A program made the position numbers and the translations under genes. A DNA stretch of 64,000 nucleotides, taken from contig NW_026946361.1 in the NCBI RefSeq assembly GCF_035222275.1, forward strand, positions 186,001-250,000, written 5' to 3'. The DNA is from Podospora bellae-mahoneyi. Its lineage: Eukaryota > Ascomycota > Sordariomycetes > Sordariales > Podosporaceae. Under the pieces are notes generated by a model. That model saw only the letters and a program-made list of their open reading frames with translations. It searched no databases and had not been told where the DNA came from. This document shows, one piece after another, positions 21,263-32,203 of the stretch. Every line of letters begins with the position of its first letter. Position 1 is the first letter of the stretch.

Positions 21263-22192
21263 ATGCCTCACCAGGAAGCTGAACAAACCTTCCGGTCCTA
21301 CGGCAAGGAAGACAGTGAACACTACACCAAACACCGGCCAAACTACCACCCTTCCCTCTACAAAGCCATCCTCAACCACCACACCTACACCGGCGGCAAG
21401 CTCGACACCCTCCTCGACGTAGGCTGCGGCCCCGGCTCCCACGCCGTCCGTACCCTCGCCCCCCATTTTGCTCATGCCATCGGCATCGACCCTGGCGAAG
21501 GCATGATCACAGCCGCCAAAAACCTCCTCACCACCGACCCCATCTTCACCAAAACATCCGAGTCGATCGACTTCCAGGTCGGCTCTGCCGAGCAACTTGA
21601 GAAAATCACCCCCAAAAACAGCGTCGACCTCATCACCGCCTCCCACGCCGCCCACTGGTTCGACATGCCCTTGTTCTGGAAGTCGGCCGCCAACGTCCTC
21701 AAGCCAGGCGGCAGCGTGGCCATCTGGGCAAGCGGCGAGATCCGCATCAACCCCAACATCCCCGCCGGCCGGGCCATCCAACAGACCATCGACCTCTTCT
21801 GGGACCGCCACTTCAAGGACTTTGTCGTCCCTGGCAACGAGATGATCAAGCACAGCTACGCTGACCTTCTCCTCCCCTGGACCCTCCCCGAGCCGATCGA
21901 CGACTTTGAGAAGGACACGTTTTACCGGAGGGAGTGGAGTCCCAGCGAGAGCTTCTTTGATGTGGAGAACTCCGAGGTGAGTCTGAACAAGTGGGAGAAG
22001 ATTATGAGCACCGGTACGCCGGTGACGCGCTGGCGGGAGGCTCATCCCGATGATGCCGGGACGGAGAGGGACCCGTTGAGGAAGTGCAGGAGGGAGATTG
22101 AGAGGCTGCTGCATGAGGCCGGTGTTGAGAAGGGGAAGGAGACGGTCAAGGGGTACACCAAGGGGGTTTTGTTGATGGTGAAGAGAAAGTAG
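21263..22192 (+). CDS. SAM-dependent methyltransferase, class I
   Basis: 309 residues starting MPHQEAEQTFRSYGKEDSE; the upstream in-frame extension to 20810 lacks family similarity. LLDVGCGPGSHAVRTLAP is the Rossmann motif I, AIGIDPGEGM supplies the acidic residue binding the ribose of S-adenosylmethionine, and DLITASHAAHWFDM with NVLKPGGSVAIW are motifs II/III of the Methyltransf_11 type. It most resembles the small-molecule, trans-aconitate-methyltransferase-like group. The YxxxRPNYHPSLYKAIL start is typical of that group. No transmembrane or targeting segments are seen, so it is presumably cytosolic. The substrate is unknown. Confidence 0.88.
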   Translation: MPHQEAEQTFRSYGKEDSEHYTKHRPNYHPSLYKAILNHHTYTGGKLDTLLDVGCGPGSHAVRTLAPHFAHAIGIDPGEGMITAAKNLLTTDPIFTKTSESIDFQVGSAEQLEKITPKNSVDLITASHAAHWFDMPLFWKSAANVLKPGGSVAIWASGEIRINPNIPAGRAIQQTIDLFWDRHFKDFVVPGNEMIKHSYADLLLPWTLPEPIDDFEKDTFYRREWSPSESFFDVENSEVSLNKWEKIMSTGTPVTRWREAHPDDAGTERDPLRKCRREIERLLHEAGVEKGKETVKGYTKGVLLMVKRK

Positions 22193-22461
22193 GTTCCGAG
22201 GCGCTTCATGTTCTTGATATCAACTATCATGGCTTGACTAGATTAGACATGCTTAGTACGGACTGTTATACACAAAGATTGGTTGGACGCTCACAGAATG
22301 ATGGAAGCTCGATTCGAATACGCTGTGCAAGACTGACAAAAGAAAGAGATTATGTGTGGTGTGGCTAAGTACAGATAACAAGAAAGAAACAGCTTTGTCA
22401 CAGCTGGGTATTCATTTTGGACCCCGTCGAATCCCCCAAAAAGACACCCCTAAATCACCAC

Positions 22462-23717
22462 TCAGTAATTCCTGTACCCCAGAGCTCCCTCCAAATCCAA
22501 TCCCCTGACCGCATCCTCCAAAGCATCCAGCTCATCCAGTCTTGCGACAGACTTGCGCGCATCACACTCGTGAGTGTCAAAGTACCCACCCCCGTTTCTC
22601 AACACCGGCTCAGGGGAAGCCTCGGGGGTCAACGGACCACGGCCTCCCCGTCCATTACCATTCACAGAACCATTCCCATTCGGCTTGGCAGCAACGCCGT
22701 TGCACACATTCCAGAGATCACCGCACACAGCCGAACCTCGAGAGTGGCTCGGGCTGGTAAAGACACCCTCCACAGCGCTGACAACAAAAAGGAAGCTGAT
22801 ACCAGCAAACGGCCTCTCCGGGCGAGGCCAAACGAGCTTGTTCTTGGTGAGGGTCTTGACCAGCTCTCCGAGTAAGAACGAGTCGCAGTGGTACTTGTTG
22901 CAGCCCGCCTTGCCAGCCACTAGCTTCTCGAGCGTCGAGGTCACAATCTCGATGGCGGAGGAAACGAGAAGTTGGCGTTGCTCGTCGATGTGTTCTTGTT
23001 TGTGTTAGCCACTACACCTTTTTGTGAACAGCCTATTGGAAGAAACTTACTGATCAACTTGTCCCGGATGGGCAGCCCCAACGTCTTGATCGGCCCGTCA
23101 CTCCCCACAATGGCAGTCTTTGTCACTCCCCTGAGGACCTCTGCGTTTCTAAACACATAGCTGATGTACAACCACACGATCAGATCCCTGTTGTAGGCAT
23201 CCGGGATCGTGTGCTCCAGCCGCGAGATCCATCTCTCCCCATACACCTCCACCGCGTCAAACAGCTGGAACTTGTCGACAAACAGCGCGATCTGGCCGAG
23301 GGTATCAAGATCAACCTCCTTTGGCACCTTTGACCCCTTGCCATGGAGCGCATTGAGAACAATGGCCACGGCCTTGCTGTCGAATTGCTCTTCGGGTGCC
23401 AGCTGCAGGTGGATGCGACCATCGGATTGCTTCGACTTTTGGCCGCCTGCATACTTGAGCTTGCTCTTGAAGATTTTGGACGCAAAGGACAGATGCTTGG
23501 AAGAGACCTTGATCCTCAGACCTGGGCGAGAAGCTGGCGGCGCGGCCGTGGTCGAGGTTGTTTTTTGCTGGGTAGGTGTTGTCACCTCCCATGGCGCGAA
23601 TGGCTCTGTCTGCGGGGGCACAATGACCAGCGCATCGGCGTCAGGGTCGACTTCGTAGAGGGGCGCCAAGCCTGCAAAGGGCGAGGCTACCACGACGACC
23701 TGGAGGGAGTCTGACAT
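22462..23717 (-). CDS. Fungal BTB/POZ-like protein
   Basis: Two exons (23717-23051 and 22994-22462; 56-nt intron with GTAAGT donor) encode 399 residues. After a low-complexity N-terminus (TPTQQKTTSTTAAPP), residues ~70-200 show the fungal BTB-like pattern: IKVSSKHLSFASKIFKSKLK, DSKAVAIVLNALHGKG, VDLDTLGQIALFVDKF, VEVYGERWISRLE. This pattern is common in uncharacterised Sordariomycete proteins, where the domain mediates dimerisation or binds cullin-3. The C-terminal exon holds a helical region with several Cys and His (GCNKYHCDSF), a Gly/Asn-rich linker and the end GALGYRNY. The stop is at 22462. No DNA-binding segment is seen. Confidence 0.8.
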
Positions 23718-24544
23718 TGTTTTGTCTGTCCTCTGAAGGGTGGTGTTTCCCGTACAATGATGGCAAAGCACGAAAACAAGAGAGGAACGGAAACAAAAAA
23801 AAAAACCAAGAAAGACACCCGTCCCAAATTTACCTCAATCTCATTTCCGATCTTCGGGTGGCAGGAAAGGACACACACCTGAAATCCCTCCCCCAAGACA
23901 GAGTTGTCCCGTGGTGGTGGTGGTGGTGGTGGTGTGGGTGATGTGCCATGCATCGCGTGCGGGGCACAATCGATCACGCAATCCCGCCCAATGGCCAGGC
24001 CTGGTTGGACATCCCGCGGGGGGAGGGTGTCAAAGAAAAGGTAAGCGATTCCCACGTTTTTTTTATTGTGTGTGTGCCAATGGAACAATTCTTGAGCACG
24101 GCTGGCCTTCCCGGGGCTCAATTCATAATTGCCGTCTTGGAAATGGCCGCTCGGCAGCTTTTCATGTCGAGGCTTGCTGTGGTGTTCATTTTCATCACAC
24201 AAGAATAGGTGCGTAAGTGGGCGAAAAGAGTATGGCAATGTTGTAATACATTAATATGCTAATGTGTTATTGTGTACATGTGCTAATAGGGGGATGTGCT
24301 AATGTGGTAAAGGGGTAATTTGTGAAAGGTGAAAGGGAGCATCAAAACACATGTTGTATGTTTTCTCTCATCTTAGAAGCGTCTCGAGATTTGCGGCCCC
24401 TTTCCAGGAAAAGGGGGTAGCGTGGGTCATTCCCATTGATTTCTCTCCACTTTGGTGTTGGCCAGGTGACCCTGCCTGTGTTGATGATGAGCACTGTCAT
24501 GTCTGGCTTGAGGTACTGTTCAGGTGGCATTCCGTATCTCTTGT
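23718..24544. other. Intergenic with a GTG microsatellite
   Basis: About 0.8 kb upstream of the BTB gene and downstream of the TM gene at 24545. It has a GTG trinucleotide run at 23911-23934, a poly-A run near 23800 and TGTGCTAATG-like repeats near 24240-24310. No gene is seen. Confidence 0.6.
23911..23934. repeat. (GTG)n microsatellite
   Basis: Eight near-perfect GTG units in the 5' leader or promoter region of the BTB-like gene. It makes an open shadow frame with a Trp run, which should not be read as coding. Confidence 0.9.
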
Positions 24545-25129
24545 TCAAACATCCAGCAGCCCGGGCTTGTATTTCGAGTACGCCGGTGGAGGCTCTGGAA
24601 TAGCTGGTTCCGAGCCAACTGTTGTTTCTGGCGAAGAAGCAGCCACGCCAGGAGAAGAAGCATTTCTGTTCATCTCTGACGATTGCACAGGCGATGCTCC
24701 TCGTCTGGGCAGCGGAGTCGTGATATCCAACAAACCCAGATTCCTCGGCCTGTCCCCTCCACTCCCAGTCTCCCCCTCAGATTTCACTCCTGGTCCCGTT
24801 GACACTCCTGAAGCCGGACTAACGGGGCCAATCCTCGCAGAAACCCTCGGCCCGCTCATCTCCCCTGCCCCCAACCGCGCGGCCTGACCACGTAGTCTCA
24901 TGTTCAAAATCTCCTCCTCCGCCTTCCTCTCCTCCTTTCTCTTCTTCTTCTTCAGCTCCTGCCTCCAATACAGTATGGTCAAGCCAACAATAAGCGGAAC
25001 CGCAATGCCCACTCCCAATCCGATCGCAAGCGGGTTGACCGTGCCGTTATTGAAATATTTGCGGGGATGGAGGTTTGGTGTTTCCAGTGGGATGATGGAA
25101 TCCAGGGGTTGGGCTAAAAGCGGGGCCAT
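24545..25129 (-). CDS. Small single-pass membrane protein with PPxY motif
   Basis: 194 residues, unknown family. A short N-terminal part carries one possible N-glycosylation site (NGT at residues ~28-30). A transmembrane helix lies at about 34-54 (PLAIGLGVGIAVPLIVGLTI), directly followed by a strongly basic, coiled-coil-like stretch (RQELKKKKRKEERKAEEEIL). The long disordered Ser/Pro/Gly tail ends PPPAYSKYKPGLLDV, containing a PPxY motif able to bind WW domains of Nedd4/Rsp5-type ubiquitin ligases. The positive-inside rule puts the tail in the cytosol (type I-like). The next gene to the right is a second, similarly built small protein. Confidence 0.7.
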   Translation of the reverse strand: MAPLLAQPLDSIIPLETPNLHPRKYFNNGTVNPLAIGLGVGIAVPLIVGLTILYWRQELKKKKRKEERKAEEEILNMRLRGQAARLGAGEMSGPRVSARIGPVSPASGVSTGPGVKSEGETGSGGDRPRNLGLLDITTPLPRRGASPVQSSEMNRNASSPGVAASSPETTVGSEPAIPEPPPAYSKYKPGLLDV

Positions 25130-25722
25130 GGTGTCGTCGTTACGCCTGTGACCCTGGGAATGGTGATAGCGCCGAGATATGGAACACAGTGGTGTTTGTA
25201 CATAGCTGGGGGACGATGGATATATCTAGGTACTTTCGTCCGTGATTCGGCCGTGAGCAGCAGCCTTCAAGTCAACCTGATGTGAGGCTAAAGGCCCGAG
25301 ACAGGGGGGCTGCGCTGCGCCAAGGCGCCGGTATCGTGATGTTGGCAAAAAGATTCAACACCTGATCAAAGAAAATTGTGCATGTTTAAATAGTTGAGCT
25401 GTTTCCTGTAGAATCGTCTTCATAGCTCAAAGATAATGCTTTCTGAGAGCCGACAGGTGGTCTGATACTCTGTCGGAAGACTCTTGCCATGGTGAGGAAT
25501 ATCGACAAGACGGGAAGGCTCTTGGCGTTGGGGCTTTGGTTGGAAGAGTTCCTTTCATGTGATCCCGACCCTCTCTGTATTCCAGACTCGAGGGAAGCTT
25601 CCATTCATTATAACCCCTTCCAAAATCCGTCCCCAAAACCTCCTCCAAACCAGTGAACTAAAACCAAACCTCCACAACTACCCCCCATGCCCATCTTCCA
25701 AAACCACGACCAACCTCACCCC
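25130..25722. other. Intergenic between two TM-protein genes
   Basis: About 0.6 kb with short frames on both strands and no recognisable family. It holds the promoter of the 24545 gene and the 3' UTR of the 25723 gene. Confidence 0.55.
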
Positions 25723-25998
25723 CTACCCAGTCTTTGTTCCTTCATAACCCTCCCCAAAAGTCTCCTTCTCCGCCCACAACCTATTCCTCTCCAACCTCTC
25801 CTCCTCCAACCTCGCCATCTCCTCGGCGTCAATCTCCCTCGTCCCCCTCCTAAACCTGTCCCTGACAAACAAAAACCACACAATGACCGAAATGATGGCC
25901 AGCACCAGCACCGTAACCCCAATTGCGATGCCTGTAACGACAGGCCTCGAGATGTCGCCCGGTTGCGCGATTCTTGCGCTTCGAGCAAGGAGGAGCAT
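25723..25998 (-). CDS. Small single-pass membrane protein, 91 residues
   Basis: A short open frame. A short N-terminus (RIAQPGDISRP) precedes a strong transmembrane helix at about 21-44 (VVTGIAIGVTVLVLAIISVI), then FVRDRFRR, a charged amphipathic helix (EEMARLEEERLERNRLWAEKE) and a short tail. It resembles the 24545 protein in plan: TM, then charged helix. This could be a coincidence, or the two may be diverged paralogues. The start at 25998 is the only Met before the helix. A missing upstream exon is possible. Confidence 0.55.
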   Translation of the reverse strand: MLLLARSARIAQPGDISRPVVTGIAIGVTVLVLAIISVIVWFLFVRDRFRRGTREIDAEEMARLEEERLERNRLWAEKETFGEGYEGTKTG

Positions 25999-26406
25999 TG
26001 TCGGGCTCGTGAACGGATGCGTTGTCGTGGAATGCTATTTTGGCGCGTAGTGGGATGTGTCTGGAGTGATGGAATTGTCCATGACAACATGTCAAGACTG
26101 TCAAGGTCGGGGTCTTCTTTTGTGCGGCTCCCTCCCTTTCCCCCTTCACGTTGCATCCAAGAAAACCCATCCCCAACGGCGTTAGCCTAAGCCAAGCATC
26201 GTCAACTCTTGCCCAAACGACAACAAGCTCGCTCGCTTAACCCCAAACCCCAGACACAGCTCGCCCAGATCACCCTCTTTGTCAACCTCCCTCTTCTTGG
26301 CGCACTGAACATGTCAAGTCATCTTCGTCTTCATTAAAGTGTACTAAAATATTCTGGTATGTATATCATGTCATATCTCGTTCATTCCCCCTTTTTCCTC
26401 CTCCCC
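25999..26406. other. Intergenic
   Basis: About 0.4 kb between the small TM gene and the 3' end of the alcohol dehydrogenase. No repeat or RNA gene is seen. Confidence 0.5.
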
Positions 26407-27638
26407 TCACCACTTGAGAACAGCCTTGATGGCGCTACCAGCCTTGCTGTCCTCAATGGCCTTCTCGTAGTCCTTGAAGTCGTAATACTTGATGAACCTG
26501 TCGAGCGGGAAGTTGCCCTTTTGATGCTGCTCGATGAGATAGGGCACAAACTGTGTAACGTCATGTCAGTCAACGCCCAAAGCAAAGGGAAAAAGGGGGA
26601 TACTGACCTCCTTGGGCAAGCTGTCACCCTCACAGCACCCGACGTACTCCTTGCCATAGGTCAAGTGGTCCATGATGTCAACAGCAACGTTGTTGCCAGG
26701 ACCGGGAGCACCTACAGTGGAAGCTCTGCCGAGAGTACCCAGAGAGTCAATCATGGTCTTGATCACAAACGGCACACCAGTGGCATCAACGGCGTAGTCG
26801 CAGCCGTTCGACTGGCAGATATCCCGAATCTGCTGCACGACATCCTTGGCGTTACCAAGCACACCGTGAGTGGCGCCCAGCTCCTTGGCCAAGTCAAGCC
26901 TCGACTGCTGCAGGTCAACAGCGATGACGATTCTCGCCTTTCTGATCTTGGCAGCAGCCATGACCGCAGCCATGCCGACCGACCCAACACCAAACACAGC
27001 AACAGTGCTGCCCTCCTTGACGTTGAGAGAGTTCAACACGGCGCCGGCGCCAGTCTGCATGCCGCAGCCCAACGGGGCATAGAGGGCAAGATCTGTCTCA
27101 GCAGGGACCCTGACCACAGATGACCGGTGGACAAGAGAGTGTCTGGCAAAGGAAGACTGTCCAAAGAATGTGCTGTAAATGGGCTCACCGCCGGGCTTGG
27201 TGAGCATGGCAGAGGAGCCATCTGGGCGGGCGCCGCCAAAGTTGCGGTCGTTGAAGGTGTGGCAGTAGGCCGGGTGGCCGGATGTGCAAGCAGCACATGT
27301 CTCGCAGTGAGTAAAAGAGAGGAGGACTTTGTCACCGGGTTGGACATGAGAGACAGCGGAACCAGTCTGGACGACGACACCACCACCTGTGAACAACAAT
27401 GGTTAGACGGTTCCCAACAAACTGACGCGTAGGGACAGAACCAACCCTCATGACCAAGAACAGCGTTGGGGCGGCATGGCAAGATGCCAACGGCGCATGA
27501 CAGATCGGTGTGGCAGAGACCGGAGGCCTGGATCTCTACGAGAACCTCATCGGCCTGGAGGGCATCGAGGTAGACTTCGCGAAGCTCAAACTTGCCGTTG
27601 AGCTCGGGGGCAACGAGGGCAGTAGTGGTGCGGGACAT
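26407..27638 (-). CDS. Zinc-dependent alcohol dehydrogenase (MDR family)
   Basis: Three exons (27638-27446, 27386-26608, 26550-26407), introns of 59 and 57 nt, 371 residues. SGLCHTDLS gives the catalytic-zinc Cys, GHEG the His-Glu pair, and CETCAACTSGHPAYC the four-Cys structural-zinc loop. GVGSVGMAAVMAA is the Rossmann motif, followed about 20 residues on by VDLQQSRL, where the Asp argues for NAD rather than NADP. The length fits the aryl/benzyl-alcohol dehydrogenase-like branch of zinc MDR enzymes. It oxidises alcohols or reduces aldehydes in the cytosol. The next gene to the right on the same strand is a cytochrome P450, about 2.3 kb away. Confidence 0.9.
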
Positions 27639-29908
27639 GTTGGCTAGCTGGCTTGTGGATGTGATGGTAGATCTGTATGGGGTATCGCTATCTCTCTCTT
27701 GCGAAGGGAAGGACGGGGTGGATGAGAAGAACAGTAGTTGACTGGATTTCCCGCTTTGGAACCGGGCGAGTAGACATTATCGAGTGGGTAGCCCCATCTC
27801 GGTCGGCTTCAGTTCGCGCCCAGGGTCGTCGATGGCATCCCCCCTTCCCCCGCATAAACCGCCAAACCCACCCCCCTCTTTCAGTCGAGTTCATCCCAAC
27901 CCCATGCTGTGCCCGACGAGCTGCTCGGCAAGTATCGCAATCCGGCAAGGGGTCCGCTGTCTGTTTGGCTGGAAATTTCGGTGGGTCGGCGGCATCGCGT
28001 TCGCACAGCAGCTCTCGATTTTTTCTGCTCAAAAGTCCGCGGTCGGGGTGGTGGTGGGAGGAGGTTTGTTTTGGGGGCCACGAAATGGCTGGATGTGGCA
28101 GGGGGTCACGTTGGCCGGCTTGGGTTTATTGGACCGGCAGCTCGGGCCATCCGGCGCGAAATGACAGCCAAGTCACGGGACCACGACCTTAAAGCGGATA
28201 AGGCACTCTGACGCACACTAGCCGTTTGAAGTCTGGCATGCTAAATTAAAGAACATTTTGCATTTTGAGAGACATGGTTTGATATCGTGGCGTGTATTCA
28301 CTTACGCCTTAAAGTCTAGATTTTTTTTGTTGCACAAATGTCGGGACCCAGGCTGTGTCAACGCCTTGTTGCTTTGCTTGCTTGCCCACATGTGTTGAGA
28401 AAACAATCTGGATATTCTGATTGGCGGTTATCAAAGCATCACAGACCACACGGCTCAACCAGACAACTGGAAGCACTAACACAGGAATCCGGAGAGAACC
28501 CCACGTGGCTCCATCGTTGACAGTTGCGAAATGGATGGCCCACCGCCGCGCGGACACGGACGCCGGTCTTGGCCCGATATCCGCTCCTACCCGGCCGTGT
28601 CAAGAAAAAGTTATGATGGGCACCTGGTGATGATGTTATGCATAGTCTTGTCCGGCCTTGACAGCCCACGTGCCCGTCTCATCTTGAAGCATTTTCCCAG
28701 CTGCTCCCTTCTCACCCCCCACGAAATAGTCACAAAACAAAACCGACGAAGCCTGAAAGAACGAGACCCGGTGGAGATGCCACGACCGCCCAGAAAGCAA
28801 CAGAAGACGGGACCGAGCGACATTTGGCTTCTCATCAGTGGCTTCCCCTGGGGATCTCGGGGCCGACGAGATCGCTCACTTTTTTCGGTCAGGTTTCCCT
28901 TCTGCTCCAATGGACCCCCGGCGATTACTGAGTGATGGAGCCTTACGTCACAGGGACTCGTCGAGAACCCAGCGCCCTGCATCTGCCGGCCTTTTAGCGC
29001 ACCTGGCTGGGCACGGCAAGCTGGGGAAGTCTGGGCCCCCCTGCCAACTCAATATCAACCATCGTCGGGGGTGAGTGGGAGGGCTGGACGGCACACAACG
29101 GCAGGTAGGTGAGGCCTTTGTTGGTGATGAATGCCGAACACCGATTATTATTGATTTGTGAGTGAACAAATTCGCTGAAGCGAGACAAGGGCTGGCCACG
29201 GCACACACTTGTCCACTTTGGTGTTGATGTTGTAGTCAGGAGAATAGATACTTGGAATAAACAGTGGTAATGATATTTGATTATCCAAGCTTGAGACAGA
29301 CAAACAAAGACAATGCTGTTAAAGTTCGGCTAGTGTGAGGTTTCATAATAAATGTACCAACGATAACTTTGTACTTTTTTCTATCGCGGTGTGATAAATT
29401 AAAAGCCCGAGAATGCTAGCCCCCTTCAAGCCTGCAAAGGTGAAAATTGAATTTTTGATGAATATAAAGTCGGTTGTTGTCTTGTCATGTCATTTTCGAA
29501 AACATTATCAAAACAGAGTATATTTTCTCAGATTGGGGTTACTTGGGAAAGACAACTTTTCCTATAACAAAAAAGAGGAAGCTACCGAATCAGTCACAAA
29601 ACAAAAATCATCACAGATGAGAAGAAAAAAGGACATCACAGCACATGCAAAAGACCAAAAGTAATGGTAAAATGTCAATTCGTCATCGATGCCGCCCTTC
29701 GTAGACGCCCACGACTCCGTTCCCTAACTACCAAACTTGACTAGGTATCCAAAAAGGGATATCCAAAACCCATGCTCGCTTCCCTGACTGCGAACCATAC
29801 CCTGATGATGATGATGCTGATGATATGCTTGACTCCCCTGCCTGTTGTTCCCATACATGAAATAAAGAGGAAAAAAGAAAATGTTCATTATTGTACACGG
29901 CCAAGGCT
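27639..29908. other. Intergenic, 2.3 kb, no supportable gene
   Basis: Lies between the start of the alcohol dehydrogenase and the end of the P450. Many frames of 60-170 codons are open but they are low in complexity and match nothing. It presumably carries the dehydrogenase promoter and the P450 3' UTR. A TGATGATGATGATG run at about 29801-29824 sits in that 3' region. Confidence 0.55.
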
Positions 29909-31587
29909 CTATGCCTTGCGGGACCTGGCGGGGCCGAGGGGGTTGACCTTCCACTGCTTGGTGGCGGGGTCGATGCACTCATCCTGGGCCTGCTTCCACT
30001 CGTTGATGACGATCTGCTTGCGGGCCTCGGAGCGGGGGGTGATGGTGCACTTGAACTCCTCGGGCTGGCAGACGAAACCCTGCGTGAGCTTCTCCTGGTC
30101 GGGGAGGATGGTGTTGCCCTGGGCGTCAACGTAGGGCTTGATGTCAAAGGCCCAGAGGATGCGAGAGATACCAAGGAACAAGCTGCGCTCGGCGACGTGG
30201 ATACCAGGGCAGATGCGACGGCCAGCACCAAAAGTGAACTGATCACGCTTGGTGTAGTCGGGGTTGGCAGCGGCGTCACCGAGGGACTGGAAGTCGTTCT
30301 CATAGCGGTCCGGGTTGAACTTGCGGGGCTCGGGGTGGCGAGCAGGGTCCATGTGGATAGCCCAGACGTTGTTGACAACACCGGCGTTGGCAGGGATCAG
30401 GTAACCGTCATAGTAATCATCCTTGGTGACAGCGTGGGGGACAGCACCCATGATGGTGGTGGGCATCCAGCGAAGAGCCTCCTTCATGATCTGGCGAATG
30501 TACTGCAGGTCCTGCTCGTCATCCATGGTGGGCAGACGCTTGTCACCAATGACGCGGTCGATGATCTCCTGGGCGCGCTTCTGAACCTCGGGGTAAAGGA
30601 CCATGGCCTGAATGAAAGCGTAGAGAGTGCTGGAGGTGGTGTCGGAGCCGGCCTCGAGGAGGGTGCCGGAGATGTAGGCAGCCTGGTCGTCGTCAAAGCC
30701 CTCGGTCTTTTGAGCCTCAACCAAGTCCTCAGAGAAGCAGCGAGTGATGGTGCCGTTGAGAGTGTCCTGCTTGGCCTTGAGCCAGTGACCCAGATAGAGA
30801 GCCTTCTCCTTCTTGTGCAACTCCTTGGCCTTGACACGAGCAGGGAGCAAGAAGTCGGGGAGGTAGCGGATGATGGGGAAGAAGTCCATGAGGCCGGCAG
30901 CACCAGTCTGGTTGAGCTCGGCAAACTCGCCGAAACCGTCAAAGAGCTGCATCATCTTGGGGTCATCGTAGGTATCGCTGCGCCAGCCAAAGACCATGGT
31001 GGTGGTCAGAGAGTTGGTGTAGCGACGGACGTGGTACATGGCGCGCTCGGGGGTGTTGAGGATGTCGAAGAGCATCTGCTTGTTCTCGAGCATCTGGTAG
31101 GGGACGTAGGACTTGGCGGCAGAGATGTTGAGAAGGGAGTGCACCATCTTGCGGCACATGCGCCAGCGAGGGGTGTAGCCCATCATGAGAATGCGGAGGT
31201 CACCACTGCAGAGAGTCTGGCCGAGGTACATCTCCTGACGATGCGAGTACATGTTGCTCTTCTTGTCCAAGAGCTCCTTGACAGCCTTGTCGCTCGAGAG
31301 AACGATCATGACCTTGGTACCGAGAATCAAGCTGTAGACTGGGCCATATTCACGAGCCCACTTCTCGAACTGAAGATGAGCATCCCGAGTGGGCATCTGT
31401 CATGCCGAGTTAGCAAATAGGAGGCTCCAAGTGCGAATGGGCAAAAACAAACCAAGTGAAGATTGCCCAAGATGGGAATGGTAGGAGGTCCAGGAGGGAG
31501 GTTCTTGGGCCGGCGACCAATGGTCAGGAGTTTGGCCAACAGAACCACGGTCACAATGACGGGGAGGATGTTGAGAATGACAGCCAT
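29909..31587 (-). CDS. Cytochrome P450 (fungal monooxygenase, CYP64/620-like)
   Basis: Two exons (31587-31453, 31396-29909; 56-nt intron), 540 residues. An N-terminal membrane anchor (VILNILPVIVTVVLLAKLL) is followed by the Pro-rich hinge NLPPGPPTIPILGNLHL. I-helix AGSDTTSS, K-helix KEALRW (ExxR), FNPDRYEND (PERF region) and the haem loop FTFGAGRRICPGIHVAERS with the axial Cys are all present, so it looks active. It resembles the OrdA/CYP64-like fungal group used on secondary metabolites, but the substrate is unknown. Translation starts at MAVILN in ACCATGGC; an in-frame Met at 31623 has a poorer context. Codon use is strongly biased (few TTA, CTA or TCA codons), so a shadow frame on the other strand stays open for the whole gene. 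An ER-membrane location is expected. Confidence 0.9.
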
Positions 31588-32203
31588 GGTGCCGACAAGC
31601 GCAGAAGCAGAGCAAAGACGCAAGTGACAAAGTCTAAAGAAGCTGTTGTTGCTGTTTCGTCACCTACGCAATGCGCTGGTTCTTGTCGGATGCTGAGTCG
31701 AGAAAGAGTTTGAGGTGATGGGAGGAGAGGATTCAAGTACTCGGCCATCTGGTGTTGACCTCTCGGGGACGCCCCGTCTGCTGGCATCACAAGACCCCAG
31801 AGGACCCCGTAATCCCAAAAGGCGTTGATCTCTGTCGGAGCCGAATGGGAGTGACAAGGTGCCAGGGTTCTGGGTACGGGGCTACATTAGCGCACGGTGC
31901 GGAGGTGGGATAGTGTTTTGCGGGGTGAAGCTGAGATCCATGGCGGCCCACCGCGCGGAGATAGCGGTGGTGATGTGGGAGGCCGGATCGGCACGCTCAT
32001 CTTTCCGGCTTCCCAAAACAGAAACCAAGAGCATTCTCAATCCTACGTGGCATTGAAAAGAGCAATCTGTCCTTCGTGATCCTTCTCGCTCCCCGCATCT
32101 CCCCGCAATCTCTCTCCTCGTCCGAGGTGTGCTCGAGTCAGCACTCGGGTATCACAAGGGCACGGGTTGACAGAGATTCGTGAACCCCCCCAGCTCTTTA
32201 TGT
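31588..32203. promoter_or_regulatory. P450 promoter region and 3' region of the regulator gene
   Basis: About 0.6 kb. The P450 starts at 31587 and the regulator's stop is at 32204, both on the minus strand. GC-rich repeats of CGGCCCACCGCGCGG near 31940 include CGG triplets that a Zn2Cys6 protein might bind, but no defined pair was identified. Confidence 0.4.

Noticed and set aside
21197-22114. 305-codon minus-strand frame over the methyltransferase
   Set aside because: Antisense shadow with a Gly/Val-rich, low-information translation.
22300-22330. GATTCGAATACG as a tRNA T-loop
   Set aside because: No matching acceptor, D or anticodon stems could be drawn around it.
29891-31420. 509-codon plus-strand open frame across the P450
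   Set aside because: It is the antisense shadow of a biased-codon P450 gene with all its catalytic motifs on the minus strand; the shadow has no known family.
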